Below are positions 27,410 to 36,757 of a stretch of DNA of 64,000 nt, in pieces. The translations under genes were made by a program, and so were the position numbers. Numbering within the stretch: position 1 is the stretch's first letter; every line of letters starts with the position of its first letter. The notes under the pieces were generated by a model that was given only the letters and a program-made list of their open reading frames with translations, made no database searches and had not been told where the DNA came from. The DNA comes from Neorhizobium galegae (GTDB lineage Bacteria; Pseudomonadota; Alphaproteobacteria; Rhizobiales; Rhizobiaceae), in contig NZ_JAGIPH010000001.1 in the NCBI RefSeq assembly GCF_017877135.1, positions 682,001 through 746,000 of the forward strand, written 5' to 3'.

Positions 27410-27913
27410 ATGCCAAGCCCTGTGCCATTGCTGTTGATGATGCTTGCCGCCACGCCCGCGTCTGCCGGCTCGATCGAGCGGATTGCGACGGCATCCGAAC
27501 CGGCACGCCCGACGGGAAGCATCGTGACGCTCGACTGCCTGTCCTGCCCGCCGGTTGAGCGGCGCCGTCCCTCGATGACGGCCCCCTTCGAGCTTGCGCC
27601 CGGCCAGCAGATCCTGTCGCTGCAGGAGCGCAACGGCAAGCCGGTGCTGCTGCGCACCGAAGCCTGGATGGGCGGCTCGCCGGTCACGTTTGTGAGCCTC
27701 AACCCGGTCTGGATCGACCGGGAGGAACAGGCGATCGTCGCCCGCGCCAGGCCAGCCTCCCCCATGGATCCGGCAGCGCCCTCCGATCCGCTGGATACCG
27801 GCACCACGGCAGCCGTGCCGGCACCGCCGACGCAGGCCGCGCCACGCCTGCCGTCTGCCGCTCCCGCTCCCCTTCCGGATTTCTCCGGCGTGGCCCTGCG
27901 CCCGGCACTTTAA
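27410..27913 (+). CDS. HPE1-like periplasmic protein
   Basis: Predicted periplasmic protein, 167 aa. Signal peptide at 1-18 (MPSPVPLLLMMLAATPASA), then a domain with GSIVTLDCLSCPP (two Cys three apart, possible disulphide or metal site), APGQQILSLQ and LRTEAWMGGSPVTFVSL, and a Pro/Ala-rich tail. This resembles rhizobial proteins annotated 'plant virulence effector HPE1-like', recalled from memory and not checked; the annotation itself carries no proven role. ATG 27410 has AAGGAA 8 nt upstream. It follows purD on the same strand by 142 bp. Confidence 0.65.
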   Translation: MPSPVPLLLMMLAATPASAGSIERIATASEPARPTGSIVTLDCLSCPPVERRRPSMTAPFELAPGQQILSLQERNGKPVLLRTEAWMGGSPVTFVSLNPVWIDREEQAIVARARPASPMDPAAPSDPLDTGTTAAVPAPPTQAAPRLPSAAPAPLPDFSGVALRPAL

Positions 27914-28154
27914 AACCGACGCCTTCATCTTGCCATCCGGCAGGATGGACTGTCCTACCGGGCGATTTTCTCTGCGCAGTGCTGCAGGAGAACAGGGATA
28001 ATCGATCCATTAGAGCTTTATTTATAGTTAAAGACTAAAACTCTCGGTGGGGCGTGGTCAGCGTCCGTCAAGCGCAGGAGCGCGATAACGAAACATGTTG
28101 TCGCCCGCTCTCCGTTCCATGGGCCCCCGGCGACGACCAAGGGCGGTGGTACCA

Positions 28155-29996
28155 ATGAAGAACATGAAGATATCCACCCAGCTGTTCCTGCTGGTGGGCG
28201 CCATGATGGTGGTGTTTGCAGCCATCACCTTCTTCCAGATCAAATCCTCGACGAACGCCATCTATCGCGAACGCTATGAAATGCTGCGCACGCAGGTGGA
28301 AACGGCGATTTCGGTGATGAGCGACTTCAACGATCGCGCCAAGGCCGGAGAGTTTTCCAAGGAAGAGGCGCAGAAGCGCGCCTATGCCCTCATCAACAAG
28401 ATGCAGTTCCAGCCGGACGGATATTTCTTCGGTTACGACTATGACGTCGTCCTGGTCTTCCATCCCACCTCTCCGAGCGTCGGCAAGAGCAACAAGGGCA
28501 AGGGTGACCCGACCGGCAACATGTATCGCGACGACCTCGTCAAGCTGGGTCGCGCCGGCGGTGGTTACGTCGAATTCATCGGACCCAAGCCCGGCAAGGA
28601 CCCGAACGACTACAGCTACCCGAAGGCCGCCTATGGCAAGGTGTTCGAGCCGTGGCAGATCGTCGTCGTCACCGGCCTTTATACCGATGACCTGAGGGCA
28701 GAGGTGCGCGACAACATCATCAAGACCGTCGGCGGTTCCTCGCTGCTGTTCCTCATGGCCCTGGCCGGTGCCTTCTTCGTCATTCGCGGAATCACCGGCC
28801 CGCTCAACGCCATTCACGATGCGCTGGGGGCCGTGGCCGACGAGGACACGTCGAAAACCATTCCCCATACCGACATGGGCAATGAAGTGGGCATGATGGC
28901 AAAGGCCACGAAAGCGCTGCAGGAAAAGATCCGCGAGCGCCACGCGATGGCCGAGCGCCAGAAGGCACAGGAGCAGGAACTGGATGCCGAGCGCCAGCGC
29001 AACATAAAGGCCCAGCACGACGAAGCCGAGCAGCAGGCGCATGTGGTGGCCACCATCGGAGCGGCACTGGAACAGCTGGCCGATGGCGACCTCACCATTC
29101 GCTGCAACGATCTCGGACGCAAATACGAGGGCCTGCGGCAGAACTTCAACGATGCGCTGTCGCGGCTCGAGCAGGCCATGTCCCGCGTCAACCTCAAGGG
29201 CAACGATATCGGCGTCTCCAAGGAGGAGATCCGCCGTGCCTCCAGCGAGCTTGCCCAGCGCACCGAGCGCCAGGCGGCCAATCTGGAGGAAACCTCCGCA
29301 GCGCTCGACGAACTGACGGTTGCCGTGCGCCAGACGGCGGACGGTGCCCGGGAAGCCGCCCAGCGCGTGAAGACGATCAGCACCGAGGCGCGCCAGAGCG
29401 ACAGCATCGTCGAACAGGCGATCGGCGCCATGAGCGGCATCGAGCAGTCGTCGTCGGAGATCACCAAGATCATCGGCGTGATCGACGAGATCGCCTTCCA
29501 GACCAATCTTCTGGCGCTGAATGCCGGTGTCGAAGCCGCCCGTGCCGGCGAAAGCGGCAAGGGCTTTGCCGTCGTGGCCCAGGAAGTGCGCGAACTCGCC
29601 CAGCGCTCCGCCGCCGCCGCCAAGGAGATCAAGGACCAGATTTCCCGCTCCACCGGCCAGGTGGAACAGGGCGTGCAGCTGGTGGCCCAGGCGGGTGAAG
29701 CATTGAAGCGCATTTCCGCCCAGATCGAAGGCGCAAACGACATTGTCGGCAAGATCTCGCACAGCGCCCAGGAACAGGACACCACGCTGCGCTCCATCTC
29801 GGCGGCACTGAACCAGCTGGACAGCGCCACCCAGCAGAACGCCGCCATGGCCGAGGAAACCACGGCATCCGCCGAGGTTCTGGCCAATGATACCGGCGAC
29901 CTTCTGGATCTGATCCGCAGCTTCCGCACCGGCGACGTGCGCGATGCAGCGGGCAACCTGCAGGGGATGGGCCAGAAGATGCGCCGCGCCGGCTGA
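28155..29996 (+). CDS. Methyl-accepting chemotaxis protein with single Cache sensor
   Basis: Chemoreceptor, 613 aa. TM1 at 8-28; the periplasmic part (about 35-190) has the sCache_2 pattern (MQFQPDGYFFGYDYDVVLVFHP; FEPWQIVVVTGLYTDD), usually a sensor for small carboxylates; TM2 at 193-211; HAMP from 212; then the MA signalling domain with [21 protein letters not shown]. The C-terminus ends MRRAG with no CheR pentapeptide, unlike the receptor at 904-2943. ATG 28155 was chosen because residues encoded upstream are Arg/Pro-rich; the ribosome site is weak. The upstream 180 bp contain an AT-rich patch (28005-28040) that is probably the promoter. Confidence 0.93.
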   Translation: MKNMKISTQLFLLVGAMMVVFAAITFFQIKSSTNAIYRERYEMLRTQVETAISVMSDFNDRAKAGEFSKEEAQKRAYALINKMQFQPDGYFFGYDYDVVLVFHPTSPSVGKSNKGKGDPTGNMYRDDLVKLGRAGGGYVEFIGPKPGKDPNDYSYPKAAYGKVFEPWQIVVVTGLYTDDLRAEVRDNIIKTVGGSSLLFLMALAGAFFVIRGITGPLNAIHDALGAVADEDTSKTIPHTDMGNEVGMMAKATKALQEKIRERHAMAERQKAQEQELDAERQRNIKAQHDEAEQQAHVVATIGAALEQLADGDLTIRCNDLGRKYEGLRQNFNDALSRLEQAMSRVNLKGNDIGVSKEEIRRASSELAQRTERQAANLEETSAALDELTVAVRQTADGAREAAQRVKTISTEARQSDSIVEQAIGAMSGIEQSSSEITKIIGVIDEIAFQTNLLALNAGVEAARAGESGKGFAVVAQEVRELAQRSAAAAKEIKDQISRSTGQVEQGVQLVAQAGEALKRISAQIEGANDIVGKISHSAQEQDTTLRSISAALNQLDSATQQNAAMAEETTASAEVLANDTGDLLDLIRSFRTGDVRDAAGNLQGMGQKMRRAG

Positions 29997-30016
29997 TCCT
30001 TACGCTTTGTCTTGAT

Positions 30017-30077
30017 GCAATTCCGGACGCTGGAATTGCTTCGCACACGCAGACAGCGCCGGCCCCCGTGGCCGGCG
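30017..30077 (+). terminator. Two hairpins downstream of the Cache receptor gene
   Basis: First hairpin: GCAATTCC / GGAATTGC at 30017-30039, 8 bp. Second: CGCCGGCC / GGCCGGCG at 30057-30077, 8 bp with a 5-nt loop, followed by TTCTG. They lie between the convergent receptor and DUF523 genes and together probably stop transcription from both sides. Confidence 0.6.
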
Positions 30078-30098
30078 TTCTGCGTTCAAAGCATCGCT

Positions 30099-30593
30099 TC
30101 AGAGGTAGACTTCCAGTTCCGCCATCAGCCGGTCGATTTCATGGCCGGCAAAAACGGTTATGCCATTCTGGCGCAACAGCGCCGCCGTAACGCCCGATCC
30201 CGCATGCCGGCGCCCGGCAAAGGCACCGTCATAGATGGAGATCGAACCGCAGGACGGGCTGCCGTCGATCAGAAGTGCGTGGCAGCAATGGCTTTCGCGC
30301 GTAACCGCAAGCGCCTTTTGCGCACCGGCCACGAAGGCAGAGGTGACATCGCCGCCGGTTAACTCCAGCACCCGCGCGCGCCCCAAAAGCACATCCTCGC
30401 CTGTCAGGCCCGCCTCGATTTCCGCCGGCGGGCGCGGCACGCTCATGCCGCCCGCCAGCTCCGGACAGAACGCGACCACCCGCCCCTCCTCCTGCAGACG
30501 CGTGAGGGCCGCATGGGACAGCAGCTTTCCCTTGCCGTCATAACGGACCGGCTGGCCGAGAAGGCAGGCGCTGACGAGGATTTTGGCGGGCAT
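30099..30593 (-). CDS. DUF523 family protein
   Basis: Cytoplasmic protein of 164 aa from the DUF523 (YbbK-like) family; biochemical role not established. Conserved Cys motifs are present: VSACLLGQPVRYDG near residue 8, AFCPELAGGMSVPRPPAEI near 42, and LIDGSPSCGS near 110, a pattern that suggests an Fe-S or other metal site. ATG 30593 lies only 4 bp beyond the parE stop, so translation is probably coupled to the toxin-antitoxin pair. Confidence 0.88.
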   Translation of the reverse strand: MPAKILVSACLLGQPVRYDGKGKLLSHAALTRLQEEGRVVAFCPELAGGMSVPRPPAEIEAGLTGEDVLLGRARVLELTGGDVTSAFVAGAQKALAVTRESHCCHALLIDGSPSCGSISIYDGAFAGRRHAGSGVTAALLRQNGITVFAGHEIDRLMAELEVYL

Positions 30594-30597
30594 GGTC

Positions 30598-30897
30598 TTA
30601 CACGTCCAATCGGCGCGGGATATCGGATCGTTCATGAAGAATGCGGACAACTTCGACCAGATCGTCCCCAGAAATGACATAGAAGATCAGGTGAGAACCG
30701 GCTCTCCTTCGCCGATAGCCGGGCCGCACCCAGTCCACTTCGCCACCCGCGAATGGATGACGGCCGATCTCGGCAATCATCTCAAGTATCTCTTTCAGAT
30801 AGCGCTCTGCCTGGGCTTTCGACCATCGATCTCGCGTCTCGTCGCCAATATCGAGGAAATCGTTTCGCGCCGCGGGACGAAGCCGGACCTCAGCCAC
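30598..30897 (-). CDS. parE: ParE/RelE-superfamily toxin
   Basis: Toxin of a type II toxin-antitoxin pair, 99 aa. The fold pattern is typical: AEVRLRPAARNDFLDIGDE at the N-terminus, a central helix (SKAQAERYLKEILEMIAEIG), GYRRRRAGSHLIFYVI, and the closing VEVVRILHERSDIPRRL. The LIFYVI..VEVVRILHERxD strand pair matches ParE, which inhibits DNA gyrase, better than RelE; the assignment is by pattern. GTG start at 30897, overlapping the end of the antitoxin gene by 8 bp. Confidence 0.88.
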   Translation of the reverse strand: MAEVRLRPAARNDFLDIGDETRDRWSKAQAERYLKEILEMIAEIGRHPFAGGEVDWVRPGYRRRRAGSHLIFYVISGDDLVEVVRILHERSDIPRRLDV

Positions 30898-31141
30898 GGG
30901 CCTTCCATCTCTCCCGTGCCAAATTCATCAGTTCCTCAGGGTCGAAGGGCACGGAAGGGCCACTGTTCTCACCCTCGATCAGCGCATCGCGCAAGCCTTC
31001 CAGCTTCGCCTGCTCTTCCTCCAGCAGCCGGAGCCCCGCTTCTACGACTTGCTGCGGTGAGGAAAACCGGCCGCTTTCGACCTGCTCATCGACGAAGCGG
31101 TCGAGCGGTGTATCGAGAAGGATCGAGAAGGGCTTGTTCAT
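30890..31141 (-). CDS. parD: ParD-like antitoxin
   Basis: Antitoxin of 83 aa, CopG/Arc-type ribbon-helix-helix N-terminus: SILLDTPLDRFVDEQVESGRFSSPQQVVEAGLRLLEEEQ, followed by an acidic and flexible C-terminus that would wrap the toxin. It would bind and neutralise ParE and repress its own promoter. ATG 31141 starts the conserved domain. The ribosome site is poor. No obvious operator was seen in the 68 bp between this gene and the glyS stop region. Confidence 0.88.
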   Translation of the reverse strand: MNKPFSILLDTPLDRFVDEQVESGRFSSPQQVVEAGLRLLEEEQAKLEGLRDALIEGENSGPSVPFDPEELMNLARERWKARG

Positions 31142-31211
31142 GGGAAGCGTCCAACACTGAACTGATGGGATCACTCTAGCCCAGAGAGCCGAAAACTGGA
31201 AGGCAGATGCA

Positions 31212-31235
31212 AAGGCCCCGCCGAAGCAGGGCCTT
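31212..31235 (-). terminator. Terminator downstream of glyS
   Basis: Stem AAGGCCC / GGGCCTT with a 10-nt loop, followed leftward by TTTGC, 7 bp past the glyS stop. Confidence 0.7.
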
Positions 31236-31241
31236 CATCAA

Positions 31242-33392
31242 TCATCCCGCAATCTTGGAAAAATCCGCAACCGTGCCGGTCGCTTCGCGCACCGCGTAAA
31301 GCAGGGCGAGGCGGTTGGCGCGGATTTCCGGGTTTTCGTCGTTGACCAGCACATCCTCGAAGAAGGTATCGACCGGGCCGCGCAGGTTGGACAGCGCCTG
31401 CATGGCGGAGCGGAAATCCTCCTGCACGATGGCGTCGGACGCTTCGGCGGAGGCGGCGCGTACGGCGGTGTAGAGCGCCTTTTCAGCGTCCAGAACCAGA
31501 AGTTCGTCGGAGACGCCATCGGCAATGACGGCACCCTTCTTTTCTTCCGCCGCCAGAAGCTGCGTGGCGCGCTTGGTGCCGGAAAGCAGGTTCTTGCCGT
31601 CTTCGGAGGTGATGAAGGCGGTCAGCGCCTCGACGCGGCGGGCCACCAGCAGCAGATCGTCGGACGCCGGCGTCAGGACGGCATCGATGAGATCGTGGCG
31701 GGCACCCATGTCGCGCAGGTAGCCTTTCAGACGATCGTGGAAGAAGGAGAGGAGATCGCTGTCCTTGACGATGGCCAACAACCGCAACCGAACCTTGCAT
31801 TCCATGAGGATACGCACGACACCAAGTGCTGCACGGCGCAGCGCGTAAGGGTCCTTGGACCCGGTCGGCTTTTCATCGATGGCCCAGAAGCCGGTGAGCG
31901 TATCGAGCTTGTCGGCGAGCGCCACGGTGAGACCCACCGCGCCTTCTGGCAGGCGGTCGGACGGGCCCTGCGGCTTGTAATGATCCTCGACGGCGGCGGC
32001 CACCTCTGCCGGTTCGCCCTGCAGGAGCGCATATTTGCGGCCCATCAGGCCCTGCAGTTCCGGGAATTCGCCAACGGCTTCGGTGCGCAGATCGGCTTTT
32101 GCAAGCACCACGGCGCGATCGACCAGCGCCGGATCGGCACCCACAAGCGGGGCAAGCTGGGCGGCAAGCGCCCGGATGCGCGCCACGCGCTCGCCTTGGG
32201 TGCCGAGCTTGGCGTGGAAGGTCACGTTCAGCGCGTCGAGCTTGGCCATGCGCTGGTCGAGCGGTTTCTTCAGGTCGAGACCGAACTTTTCGGCCGAGGC
32301 CTTCAACGTATCGAGATCCGGCAGATTGCCCTGGTCGCGGGTCCAGAAGTGCTTGGCGTCCGACAGGCGGGCGCGCACGACCTTGCCATTGCCATGGATG
32401 ATTTCGGCACCGCCATCCTTCGCCTCGATATTGGAGACGAGGATGAAGCGGTTCGACAGGCCTTCGCCGCCCTGTGGGCGGGTGACGAAACACTTCTGGT
32501 TCGTCTTGATCGTCAGGCGGATGATTTCGGCCGGGATCGCCAGATACTCTTCCTCGAAGGCGCCCATCAGCACATGCGGCCATTCGACGAGACCGGAGAC
32601 TTCCTCCAGTAGGCCTTCATCTTCCACGAGGTCGAGACCGCTTGCAAAGGCGAGATCGCGCGCATCATGCAGGATCACGTCCTTGCGGCGCTCCGCATCC
32701 AGCATCACCTTCGCCTTTTCAAGGCTCGTCACATAGTCGTCGAAGCGGCGCACGGTGATGGCGCCGGGCGCATGAAAGCGGTGACCATAGGTGATGTTGG
32801 AAGCCTTGATGCCATCGAGCTCGAATTCTACCACCTGCGTTTCGTCATGTTCCGGGCCGAAGACGCAGAGGATGGATTGCAGCGGGCGCACCCAGCGCAG
32901 GCTTTCCGAGCCCTTGCCCTCGATGCCGCCGAACCGCATGCCCTTGGGCATGGAGGCAAAGCCGGAGCGCATGCTTTTCGGCCAGGGAAAGGTGCGGATG
33001 ATGGCGGGCATCACCTCGGCGATGATCTCTTCCGCCGGCCGGCCGGGCTTGGAGACGACGGCGACATAAAAATCACCCTTCTTCGGATCCGGCACGACCT
33101 GCGCCTCGGACACGTCCGACAGGCCCGCCTTGCGCAGAAAACCCTGCACGGCCTGTTCCGGCGCCTTGGTGGACGGGCCCTTGATCTCTTCGCGCTGATC
33201 GGCCGAGCGGGCATTGAGGCCGCGGATATCGAGCGTCAGCCGGCGCGGTGTCCAGTATTCGCGCACACCCTCATAGGTCAGCCCCTGATCCACCAGCGCA
33301 TCGGTGACGAGCTTTTTGAGGTCGCCTGCCGCCTTGCGCTGCATGCGGGCAGGAATTTCCTCGGAGCGAAGTTCGAGCAGAAGATCAGGCAT
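31242..33392 (-). CDS. glyS: Glycyl-tRNA synthetase beta subunit
   Basis: Beta chain of the heterotetrameric bacterial glycyl-tRNA synthetase, 716 aa; it provides tRNA binding, while the alpha chain carries the aminoacylation site. The N-terminus [15 protein letters not shown] is diagnostic; [21 protein letters not shown], an HD-like central region ([14 protein letters not shown]), and the C-terminal anticodon-binding part ending with [19 protein letters not shown] are also present. The partner glyQ is 3.4 kb upstream at 36758-37717 rather than adjacent. Confidence 0.97.
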   Translation of the reverse strand: MPDLLLELRSEEIPARMQRKAAGDLKKLVTDALVDQGLTYEGVREYWTPRRLTLDIRGLNARSADQREEIKGPSTKAPEQAVQGFLRKAGLSDVSEAQVVPDPKKGDFYVAVVSKPGRPAEEIIAEVMPAIIRTFPWPKSMRSGFASMPKGMRFGGIEGKGSESLRWVRPLQSILCVFGPEHDETQVVEFELDGIKASNITYGHRFHAPGAITVRRFDDYVTSLEKAKVMLDAERRKDVILHDARDLAFASGLDLVEDEGLLEEVSGLVEWPHVLMGAFEEEYLAIPAEIIRLTIKTNQKCFVTRPQGGEGLSNRFILVSNIEAKDGGAEIIHGNGKVVRARLSDAKHFWTRDQGNLPDLDTLKASAEKFGLDLKKPLDQRMAKLDALNVTFHAKLGTQGERVARIRALAAQLAPLVGADPALVDRAVVLAKADLRTEAVGEFPELQGLMGRKYALLQGEPAEVAAAVEDHYKPQGPSDRLPEGAVGLTVALADKLDTLTGFWAIDEKPTGSKDPYALRRAALGVVRILMECKVRLRLLAIVKDSDLLSFFHDRLKGYLRDMGARHDLIDAVLTPASDDLLLVARRVEALTAFITSEDGKNLLSGTKRATQLLAAEEKKGAVIADGVSDELLVLDAEKALYTAVRAASAEASDAIVQEDFRSAMQALSNLRGPVDTFFEDVLVNDENPEIRANRLALLYAVREATGTVADFSKIAG

Positions 33393-33507
33393 GGCACTCG
33401 GCTTGTAATGGAAATGACATTGCGCCGGGACTTAGCAAGCCCTCGGGCAAAAGTCATCTGCCGAGTCACGCAAAATGCAGCCGACGGGCCGATGCAGGCA
33501 CAAAGCC

Positions 33508-33846
33508 TCACCGGACCGGGCTGCCGGCGATGAGCGCCTGTTGCAGGAGATCACTGCGGACCTTGTTCTTGTGCTGAGCCACCATGCCCGGGATCAGGAA
33601 GGCGTCGACCAGGACCCATATTCCGACCGCAATCAGCGGCACTGCTCCCACGCCAACAGGAAGAAGAACGAAGCCCACGATCGTCAGGATTATCATGACA
33701 ACAGCAGAACCACTGCGCCCCAAGTAAAAACGATGACCGCCCAATCCTCCAACAAACAGCCAAAGCAAATAGGAAGCCCCTATAGACTTTGCTTCGTTGG
33801 TCACCCTCTGTTCGATGAGCATTTGCTGCTCTGTAGATACTGCCAT
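33508..33846 (-). CDS. TM2 domain-containing membrane protein
   Basis: Small inner-membrane protein, 112 aa. The TM2 domain is seen as KSIGASYLLWLFVGGLGGHR followed by FYLGRSGSAVVMIILTIVGF and a further hydrophobic stretch (VPLIAVGIWVLVDAFLIPGM) ending in a short basic tail. TM2 proteins have no general assigned role in bacteria. ATG 33846 is preceded by GGGGG 8 nt upstream. It lies between glyS and aroA on the same strand. Confidence 0.85.
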   Translation of the reverse strand: MAVSTEQQMLIEQRVTNEAKSIGASYLLWLFVGGLGGHRFYLGRSGSAVVMIILTIVGFVLLPVGVGAVPLIAVGIWVLVDAFLIPGMVAQHKNKVRSDLLQQALIAGSPVR

Positions 33847-33949
33847 TGCTCCTACCCCCAAGTGTCGGGATTGAATCTAGACAATGAGTGGCACGCGGGC
33901 AATGCAAAAATGACAGGCTGCGATGTGAGGAGCAGAGCGTCCCCTGCCC

Positions 33950-35230
33950 TCATCCCCGCTGCAGGGAGACGCCGAGCGAAGTCAGCGCATCCCAGTACCC
34001 GGGATAGGTTTTACCCACGCAATCCGGGTCGAGAATGGTGATGCCGTTGATCTTCAGCCCGGCGAGCGCAAAGCTCATGGCGATGCGGTGATCGGCAAAG
34101 GTGTCGATCTCGGCCGGCAGGGTCTGGCCGGCAAGCGCCGGGTCGGAAGACACGATGAGGTCGTCGCCCTCTTCGGCCGCCAGCCCTTCGCGAATGGCGT
34201 TGAGGCCGGTCGACAGCGCGCGGATGCGGTCGCATTCCTTGACGCGCAGATTGGCGATGCCGACAAAGCGCACCGGCGTTTCGTTGAAGGCGGCAAGCAC
34301 CGCAATCGTTGGAATGGCATCCTGCATCTGGCTGCCGTCGATGACGGCCGGCATGTGCGGAAAGGCGGCAATGACGGCATGGGCCTTGGCGTCCGGCTGG
34401 GTGAAGGCCTGCGCCGGCGTGCCGATATCGATCTGGCCGCCGGTCAGCACTTCCGCACCCCAGAGATAGGTGGCGGCCGAGGCGTCCGGCTCGATGTGGA
34501 AATCGGTGGCCGTATAGCCGGTCGGCTTGACGCGCCAGGTGGCGCTGTCCAGCTCTTCGACCTCAGCTCCAAAGGCGCGCATGGCATCCAGCGTCAGGTC
34601 CACATAACCGCGCGCGCCGATCTCGGTGCCGGTGAGCGCCACGGTCACCGGGGCATTGGCGCCTTCAGGGGCAAGCGGCGCGGCCATCAGCAGCGCCGAG
34701 ACATACTGGCTGGAGAGGCCCGCATCGATTTCCACACGGCCGGAGGCAAAATGGCCGGTGCCCCTCACCGTCACCGGCGGGCAACCGGTCGGCGCTTCGG
34801 CGGAAATGCCGAGTGCGTTAAGGGCCGAGACCAGCGGCGCGATCGGGCGCTTGCGCATATGCGCATCGCCATCCACCACCACCGTGCCCTCGACCGAGGC
34901 CACGGCTGCCGTCAGAAAGCGCGTTGCGGTGCCGGCATTGCCGAGGAAAAGCGGTGTGGCGGGCGCCGTCAGCCGGCCGGTGCCGGTCACGACGAAGGTC
35001 GTTGCATCCGGCTCTTCCACGGTGACGCCCATGGCGCGCAGGGCCTCTGCCATATAGCGGGTATCGTCGCTTTTCAGCGCGCCGGTCAGCCGGCTTGTTC
35101 CACGCGCAAGACCCGCCAGAAGCAGCGCCCGATTGGTGATCGACTTGGAGCCGGGAGGCGCGACATGGCCGGTCAGGGGATGGCCGGGGGGAAGGATGGT
35201 CAGCTTGTCGAGTTGCTTATCGGGGGTCAT
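33950..35230 (-). CDS. aroA: 3-phosphoshikimate 1-carboxyvinyltransferase (EPSP synthase)
   Basis: Transfers enolpyruvyl from PEP to shikimate-3-phosphate, the sixth step of the shikimate pathway. 426 aa. Visible: PPGSKSITNRALLLAGLA (substrate-binding KS), LFLGNAGTATRFL (PEP loop), DADSAATYLWGAEVLTGG-like region, RVKECDRI and DHRIAMSFALAG. The PEP loop has Phe where E. coli AroA has Pro101. No cmk or rpsA is adjacent, so a second aroA may exist elsewhere in the genome. ATG 35230 starts just before the family N-terminus; the ribosome site is weak. Confidence 0.95.
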   Translation of the reverse strand: MTPDKQLDKLTILPPGHPLTGHVAPPGSKSITNRALLLAGLARGTSRLTGALKSDDTRYMAEALRAMGVTVEEPDATTFVVTGTGRLTAPATPLFLGNAGTATRFLTAAVASVEGTVVVDGDAHMRKRPIAPLVSALNALGISAEAPTGCPPVTVRGTGHFASGRVEIDAGLSSQYVSALLMAAPLAPEGANAPVTVALTGTEIGARGYVDLTLDAMRAFGAEVEELDSATWRVKPTGYTATDFHIEPDASAATYLWGAEVLTGGQIDIGTPAQAFTQPDAKAHAVIAAFPHMPAVIDGSQMQDAIPTIAVLAAFNETPVRFVGIANLRVKECDRIRALSTGLNAIREGLAAEEGDDLIVSSDPALAGQTLPAEIDTFADHRIAMSFALAGLKINGITILDPDCVGKTYPGYWDALTSLGVSLQRG

Positions 35231-35526
35231 GGCGGTCTCGTCAGTCTCGGATGGCACGCGGGACGGATGGGTGCAGCATGGCGAAAGGCGCACGGGCATC
35301 CGTTTCGGGGTTGATGTCGTGACAAGGCTTGTTCACCAAACCGCGCCGGCTGGCAACAGGCTTTGGCCCCAAACCGCAGGAATGGCGCAAGGCATCGCGC
35401 GGGTTTCAAGCCACCAGCGCTGGCTTGCCACCCAACGGAGGCTGTGCAGCAGGACACCGGGCCTATAAGAAGAACGCCCGGCGCACCATATGTCTGGCGC
35501 AAAGGCCCGATGGGAGGAGAAACCGC

Positions 35527-36252
35527 ATGCAGCCCCTTCAGGACAGACTGGCCGGCAGCGGCCCGATCATCGACGCCCGTTTCGACGGGGAAGAGATGCA
35601 GGAGGCCCATATTGCCGAGGCGGAATTTCGCAATTGCCGGTTTTCAAACTGCACGTTTGACGAAGCCACGTTTCGCAACTGCCGGTTTTACGGCTGCCTG
35701 TTTGATCACTGCAACTTTCGCGAAACGATCATCGAGGACTGCCAGTTCTGCGAGGGCGAGACCGGCACGCAGTGGCGCTATTGCGATCTCTCCAAGGCAG
35801 AGATCCGCCGCAGCAATCTCAGCCTCAACACCATGATCGGCAGCACGGCCTATCTGACTACCTTCAGCGATTGTTCGGCCGCTGGCATCCGGCTCGACCT
35901 CGAGACCCAGCGGAAAATCCGCACGCAGATTCTGGCCGGCGGCGTGACCTTCCGCAAATGCAAGCTGCAATATGCCGTCTTTTCAGCGGCGGATTTTCGC
36001 CAAAGCGTGTTTGAAAGCTGTGATCTGCGCGATGCAAGCCTTTCCGGCTGCAATCTGTCGGAGGCAAGCTTTCGCGGCTCAAGCCTTCACAATATCGATC
36101 TTGTCGGCGCAACGCTCGACCATGCGGACCTATCGCATGCCAGCTTCGATGCGCTGGACCTCACGAGCCTCGCCTCGTTTCATGCCGCCGTGGTGACGCG
36201 CGACCAGCACGAGGCGCTTCTGGCCTCGCTCGGGATTTTGACGGCGGATTGA
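35527..36252 (+). CDS. Pentapeptide-repeat protein
   Basis: Predicted right-handed quadrilateral beta-helix protein, 241 aa. Two blocks of A(D/N)LxX-type repeats: about residues 25-115, Cys- and Phe-rich (FRNCRFSNCTFDEATFRNCR), and about 145-225 (ADFRQSVFESCDLRDASLSG). The intervening segment (RLDLETQRKIRTQILAGG) is helical. There is no signal peptide. Such proteins include gyrase-protecting DNA mimics, but acidic mimicry is not evident here, so no function is assigned. ATG 35527 has GGAGGAG 8 nt upstream. It is the only rightward gene between glyQ and glyS. Confidence 0.85.
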   Translation: MQPLQDRLAGSGPIIDARFDGEEMQEAHIAEAEFRNCRFSNCTFDEATFRNCRFYGCLFDHCNFRETIIEDCQFCEGETGTQWRYCDLSKAEIRRSNLSLNTMIGSTAYLTTFSDCSAAGIRLDLETQRKIRTQILAGGVTFRKCKLQYAVFSAADFRQSVFESCDLRDASLSGCNLSEASFRGSSLHNIDLVGATLDHADLSHASFDALDLTSLASFHAAVVTRDQHEALLASLGILTAD

Positions 36253-36278
36253 CCATCAGCCGCCGTCAGCACCGCCTC

Positions 36279-36662
36279 TCATCTGTTATAGACGGTGCAG
36301 AACAGCTTCAATCGAGACTTCTCCCGGATGAAAGTCGTATAAGATGCGAGGCTGTACCCCTTTTCGGCCCAGTATTTCTTGTTCTCCTCCAGATTGTTCC
36401 AGCCGTCGATCTGCCAGTCGAGGTGCTTGGTATTCTGGCTATAGTGCAGACGAACAAGGGCGCTTTCAACACCAAGTTCCCGCGAGCCACTGTCTTTGCA
36501 TTCCATCTTGGTAACGATCAGCCCCTGAGCACCAAGCTTTCTTGCATATTTGAAGACCACTTCGCCTGACATCCATTCGGATACTTCCGCCTGCGCTGCT
36601 TGTGCCGTGACGAAAGCTGCAGTGACCGACGCGACGATGAAAAATTTACAGAGAACCCTCAT
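36279..36662 (-). CDS. Secreted hypothetical protein, 127 aa
   Basis: Predicted periplasmic protein not recognised. Signal peptide at about 1-25 (MRVLCKFFIVASVTAAFVTAQAAQA). The mature domain of about 100 aa has two Cys (TKMECKDSG and LKLFCTVYNR) that could pair, and mixed alpha/beta character (GEVVFKYARKLGAQGLIVT). ATG 36662 with GGGGGTAG 4 nt upstream. It sits between a pentapeptide-repeat gene and glyQ. Base composition appears lower in GC than its neighbours, which could indicate recent acquisition. Confidence 0.7.
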   Translation of the reverse strand: MRVLCKFFIVASVTAAFVTAQAAQAEVSEWMSGEVVFKYARKLGAQGLIVTKMECKDSGSRELGVESALVRLHYSQNTKHLDWQIDGWNNLEENKKYWAEKGYSLASYTTFIREKSRLKLFCTVYNR

Positions 36663-36757
36663 AATACTACCCCCAAACACCCAGAGTACTTTATGTCCGG
36701 CTCTTCTACTCCGCAAGGCGCTATGGCAGCAGCTTCGGATCGCTCCGCTGTCTTTCG

